NCBI GenBank assembly: GCA_013361075.1
Contig: JABWAJ010000010.1
Coordinates: 1-26,319, forward strand
DNA from: Saprospiraceae bacterium
Lineage (GTDB): Bacteria > Bacteroidota > Bacteroidia > Chitinophagales > Saprospiraceae
Direction: 5' to 3'
Length of the DNA stretch: 26,319 nucleotides
The notes under the pieces are model-generated. The model worked only from the letters and a program-made list of their open reading frames with translations, had not been told where the DNA came from and ran no database searches. Of this stretch, positions 23,907-26,319 are shown piece by piece. A program made the position numbers and the translations under genes. Numbering within the stretch: position 1 is the first letter of the stretch; each line of letters opens with the position of its first letter.

Positions 23907-25667
23907 ATGAAAAAGGTTTTCTATTTTCTCTTTCTGAGCTTAGCGCTCGCCTCCTGCCATAAAGACACGGAGGAGACAACTATCTTTGAAGAGGTGTACA
24001 CGCCTCCGGTGATCAAAATCAATGGCAACATCGCCGGTCTTGTTGTCAATGAAAATGGCGACCCTATCGAGGGGGCAACCGTTCAGGTGGGCAACCAACA
24101 ATTACAAACCGGACCGGGTGGCTATTTTATTTTCCGCAACATTGTACTGAACGCCAACGGCACCTATATCAAGGTGGATCAGCCAGGTTATTTCCACGCT
24201 TCGCGCCGGTTCTATCCTAAGTTGAATGCAATGAACTATACCACCCTCACCCTGATGGCAAAAAACAACACCGGACAGGTCAGCGCTACCACAGGCGGTA
24301 TCGTTAATGTATTGGGAGGCGCAACTGTGAAATTGCCGGCCAATGGCATTGCAAAAGCAGACGGAACACTCTACACAGGCCAGGTGCAGGTAGCAGCCCG
24401 CTGGTTAGATCCAACAGCAGATAACCTGACCGACATCATGCCCGGCAACCTGCACGCCATCAACAGCCGTCAGGAAGAAGTGGCACTGGCAACTTTTGGG
24501 ATGATGGCTGTAGAACTCACCGGAACAGACGGCTCACGCCTCAACCTGGCAAACGGTTCTAAAGCCGAACTAAGCATTCAAATACCAAGCCAGCTCCAGA
24601 GCAATGCACCCAACGAAATCCCGCTCTGGCATTTTGATGAAACCACCGGCCTGTGGCGCGAAGAAGGCTTTGCCGTCAGACAAGGCAATGCTTACGTAGG
24701 CGAAGTAAGCCATTTCTCTTTCTGGAACTGGGACGTACCTTATCCTTTGGTCAACATTGAAGGTACCATTCTGTCGCCGGATGGCAATCCGCTCAGCAAT
24801 GTATGGCTGCGGGTAACGGTACTTGGCACAGTTGTTACCGGCTATGGAACGGTTGACGACAACGGGTATTTCAACGGAGGCGTTCCGGCTGGCCAGGCGC
24901 TGTTGCTGGAAGCCATTGATCCTTGTGGTCAGGTATTGGTTTCTGAAAACATCGGCCCTTTCACCAGCGACACGAGCCTCGGCAATCTTACAGCCATTTC
25001 CGGGAGCACTTTTAACTACACTACTGTAATCGGCTCCATGGTCAATTGCGACAATGATCCGGTAACCAATGGCATTCTCAGAATTTGTCAGGGGGGCAAT
25101 TGTAATCTTGTCGCCACGGGTGCCGATGGCAGTGTGGAAGCATTCCTGGCTTATTGCGGTTCCGGTGACATCAGCGTTACCGCTTTCGACCTCGATACAC
25201 AACTCCAAAGTACAACTCAAAACTATCCTGCCGCCGAAACCATTGAAATTGGTGCCTTTGCAGCCTGCGCGACGCAAATCACAGAATTTATCCGCCTGAA
25301 TATTGACGGCGATGAAGTTATTTATCCGCTCCCTTATGCCTATGGCCAACCAGGAGCACTCCGCTATATTGGTGCATTTGCTCAGGATTCCAGCTACACG
25401 TTCAGTTTATCCTTCCCGGTAGGTGCCCCTGGCTCTTACACTGGCGCAGGGGTCTCGTTCTCTTCTCAACAAATATCACCTACTTACTTTGCTGGATTCT
25501 GCCAGAATCCCTGCGGCGACGTAACAGTTACTGTGACAGAATTCGGCAATATCGGTGAATTCATCCGCGGTACGTTCAGTGGCAACGTAGATTTCAGCGA
25601 CATCAACCAGCAGGTCTTCCCCAATTTGCCCGTAAGCGGGGAGTTTGCGGTGATTCGATTGCAATGA
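23907..25667 (+). CDS. Lipoprotein with carboxypeptidase-regulatory-like domain, first of a tandem pair
   Basis: A 586-residue protein with lipobox LALASC (C17), so it is membrane-anchored outside the cytoplasm. Residues about 38-115 form a carboxypeptidase-regulatory-like beta-sandwich (GLVVNENGDPIEGATVQVG, GGYFIFRNIVLNANGTYIKV). Residues about 130-275 are a conserved beta-rich block (VKLPANGIAKADGTLYTGQV, EIPLWHFDETTGLWREEGF, VGEVSHFSFWNWDVP) that resembles the extracellular parts of FAM171/CILP-type animal proteins; this comparison is tentative. A second regulatory-like sandwich follows from about 282 (VNIEGTILSPDGNPLSNVWL). The C-terminal ~230 residues are unassigned and contain several cysteines (CDNDPVTNGILRICQGGNC). 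No catalytic motif is seen, so a structural or binding role is likely. A closely related gene lies 177 bp downstream. Confidence 0.82.
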   Translation: MKKVFYFLFLSLALASCHKDTEETTIFEEVYTPPVIKINGNIAGLVVNENGDPIEGATVQVGNQQLQTGPGGYFIFRNIVLNANGTYIKVDQPGYFHASRRFYPKLNAMNYTTLTLMAKNNTGQVSATTGGIVNVLGGATVKLPANGIAKADGTLYTGQVQVAARWLDPTADNLTDIMPGNLHAINSRQEEVALATFGMMAVELTGTDGSRLNLANGSKAELSIQIPSQLQSNAPNEIPLWHFDETTGLWREEGFAVRQGNAYVGEVSHFSFWNWDVPYPLVNIEGTILSPDGNPLSNVWLRVTVLGTVVTGYGTVDDNGYFNGGVPAGQALLLEAIDPCGQVLVSENIGPFTSDTSLGNLTAISGSTFNYTTVIGSMVNCDNDPVTNGILRICQGGNCNLVATGADGSVEAFLAYCGSGDISVTAFDLDTQLQSTTQNYPAAETIEIGAFAACATQITEFIRLNIDGDEVIYPLPYAYGQPGALRYIGAFAQDSSYTFSLSFPVGAPGSYTGAGVSFSSQQISPTYFAGFCQNPCGDVTVTVTEFGNIGEFIRGTFSGNVDFSDINQQVFPNLPVSGEFAVIRLQ

Positions 25668-25755
25668 TGCTAAAAAACAGTCTTCCTTTTGACCGTTATT
25701 ATTTTTGGTAAAACCCTTCTACAACCACCTCGGTCATTAGAAGCCTCAATAAGCA

Positions 25756-25797
25756 GGAGTATCGCTGAGCCATTAAAAACTGGCAAAGCGATACTCC
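25756..25797. repeat. Two-tier hairpin between the tandem lipoprotein genes
   Basis: GGAGTATCGCT (25756-25766) pairs perfectly with AGCGATACTCC (25787-25797). Inside it, GCCA (25769-25772) pairs with TGGC (25781-25784) across a 2x2 internal loop, closing an 8-nt A-rich loop. It lies 88 nt past the first lipoprotein stop and 47 nt before the second start. No T-run follows, so it may be a transcript-processing or leader structure and not a classical terminator. Confidence 0.55.
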
Positions 25798-25844
25798 CCA
25801 AAAGACTTCAACCCAGTTTATTCTTAAACCAAACAATTATAGCT

Positions 25845-26319
25845 ATGAAAAATCTCGTTCTCTTTCTGTTGTTGAGTTTTGCCCTGTTTTCCTGCAACAA
25901 GGAAGATGATTTGGCCATCACAGACGATGTTTACACCCCGCCGGTCATTGCCATAAAAGGCAGCATTGCCGGCATGGTTATCAACGAAAATGGCAATCCT
26001 GTTGCAGGCGTCACAGTTCGTGTAGGCAGTGAACAAAAGCAAACCGGCCCGGGAGGTTATTTTATTTTTAAAAACATTACCCTGAACGCCAATGGCACCT
26101 TCATCAAAGTAGATCAACCGGGCTATTTTCATGCTTCGCGCCGGTTCTACCCTAAGGCTAATGCGATGAATTACACCACGCTCACCCTGATGACCAAAAG
26201 CAACACCGGCCAGGTGAGCGCCACGACTGGTGGAACGGTCAACGTACAAGGAGGCGCCATCGTCAAATTGCCTGCTAATGGCATCGCGAAAGCAGATGGT
26301 GCGCTCTACGCCGGCCAGG
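25845..26319 (+). CDS. Partial second lipoprotein, paralogue of the preceding gene
   Basis: An ATG at 25845 opens a frame that runs to the right edge (158 codons, no stop). The lipobox is ALFSC (C17), followed by NKEDD and VYTPPVI, then the regulatory-like sandwich (GMVINENGNPVAGVTVRVG, GGYFIFKNITLNANGTFIKV, PGYFHASRRFYPK) and the beginning of the conserved block (VKLPANGIAKADGALYAGQ). About four residues in five from YTPPVI onward match the first lipoprotein, by eye. Most nucleotide differences are at third codon positions, so both copies have been kept under selection. The remainder of the protein lies outside the window. Confidence 0.88.
   Translation, partial: MKNLVLFLLLSFALFSCNKEDDLAITDDVYTPPVIAIKGSIAGMVINENGNPVAGVTVRVGSEQKQTGPGGYFIFKNITLNANGTFIKVDQPGYFHASRRFYPKANAMNYTTLTLMTKSNTGQVSATTGGTVNVQGGAIVKLPANGIAKADGALYAGQ

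Noticed and set aside
24570..25349. Minus-strand open frame of 259 codons opposite the first tandem lipoprotein
   Set aside because: Antisense to a clear lipoprotein whose paralogue is conserved mainly at silent sites in the plus-strand frame.
25700..25707. TATTTTTG as a promoter for the second lipoprotein
   Set aside because: The -7 box matches fully, but there is no TTG 20 nt upstream; the nearest TTG is only 8 nt away.

Overview
The window is chromosomal DNA from a member of the Bacteroidota, most likely a Saprospiraceae-type bacterium (Haliscomenobacter/Lewinella-like). Three things support this. A giant secreted protein carries SprB repeats, MopE-like metal-binding motifs and a C-terminal type IX secretion (Por) sorting domain. 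There is a Reg_prop/Y_Y_Y periplasmic sensor. Several promoters fit the Bacteroidota pattern TTG - 20 nt - TAnnTTTG. I see no rRNA, tRNA, CRISPR array, integrase, transposase or phage structural gene. Protein names come from motif recognition by eye; no database search was run.

Layout. 1-4.0 kb (minus strand): the first 18 codons of a gene that leaves the window, a GbsR/MarR-type regulator, the glycine-cleavage aminomethyltransferase gcvT, and a lipoprotein fusing HEAT repeats to a cyclophilin-type prolyl isomerase. 4.2-6.0 kb: a plus-strand AntA-like antirepressor-domain protein with its own promoter, convergent with a quinone oxidoreductase. 6.4-13.3 kb: one 2302-residue secreted protein built from seven modules of about 190 residues, a glycine hinge, Ig-like domains, MopE-like motifs, about five SprB-type repeats and a sorting domain. 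13.3-16.2 kb: a repeat-containing spacer, a small four-helix membrane protein and a beta-lactamase-fold serine hydrolase (both minus). 16.2-19.3 kb: a membrane sensor with a Reg_prop propeller and a class III adenylate cyclase output. 19.3-23.7 kb (minus): a transglutaminase-like protein, an unknown lipoprotein, an amidohydrolase and a Uma2-family nuclease-fold protein. 23.9 kb to the end (plus): two tandem paralogous lipoproteins, the second cut by the window edge.

Function. The region is dominated by envelope and surface proteins: the T9SS cargo, several lipoproteins, secreted or periplasmic hydrolases and a periplasmic sensor. The core-metabolism genes (gcvT, quinone oxidoreductase) look like ordinary neighbours. 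I find no convincing multi-gene defence or biosynthetic system. The most notable items are the modular T9SS adhesin, the propeller-coupled adenylate cyclase, the tandem lipoprotein duplication, the orphan antirepressor-like gene, and several intergenic palindromes and REP-like elements.
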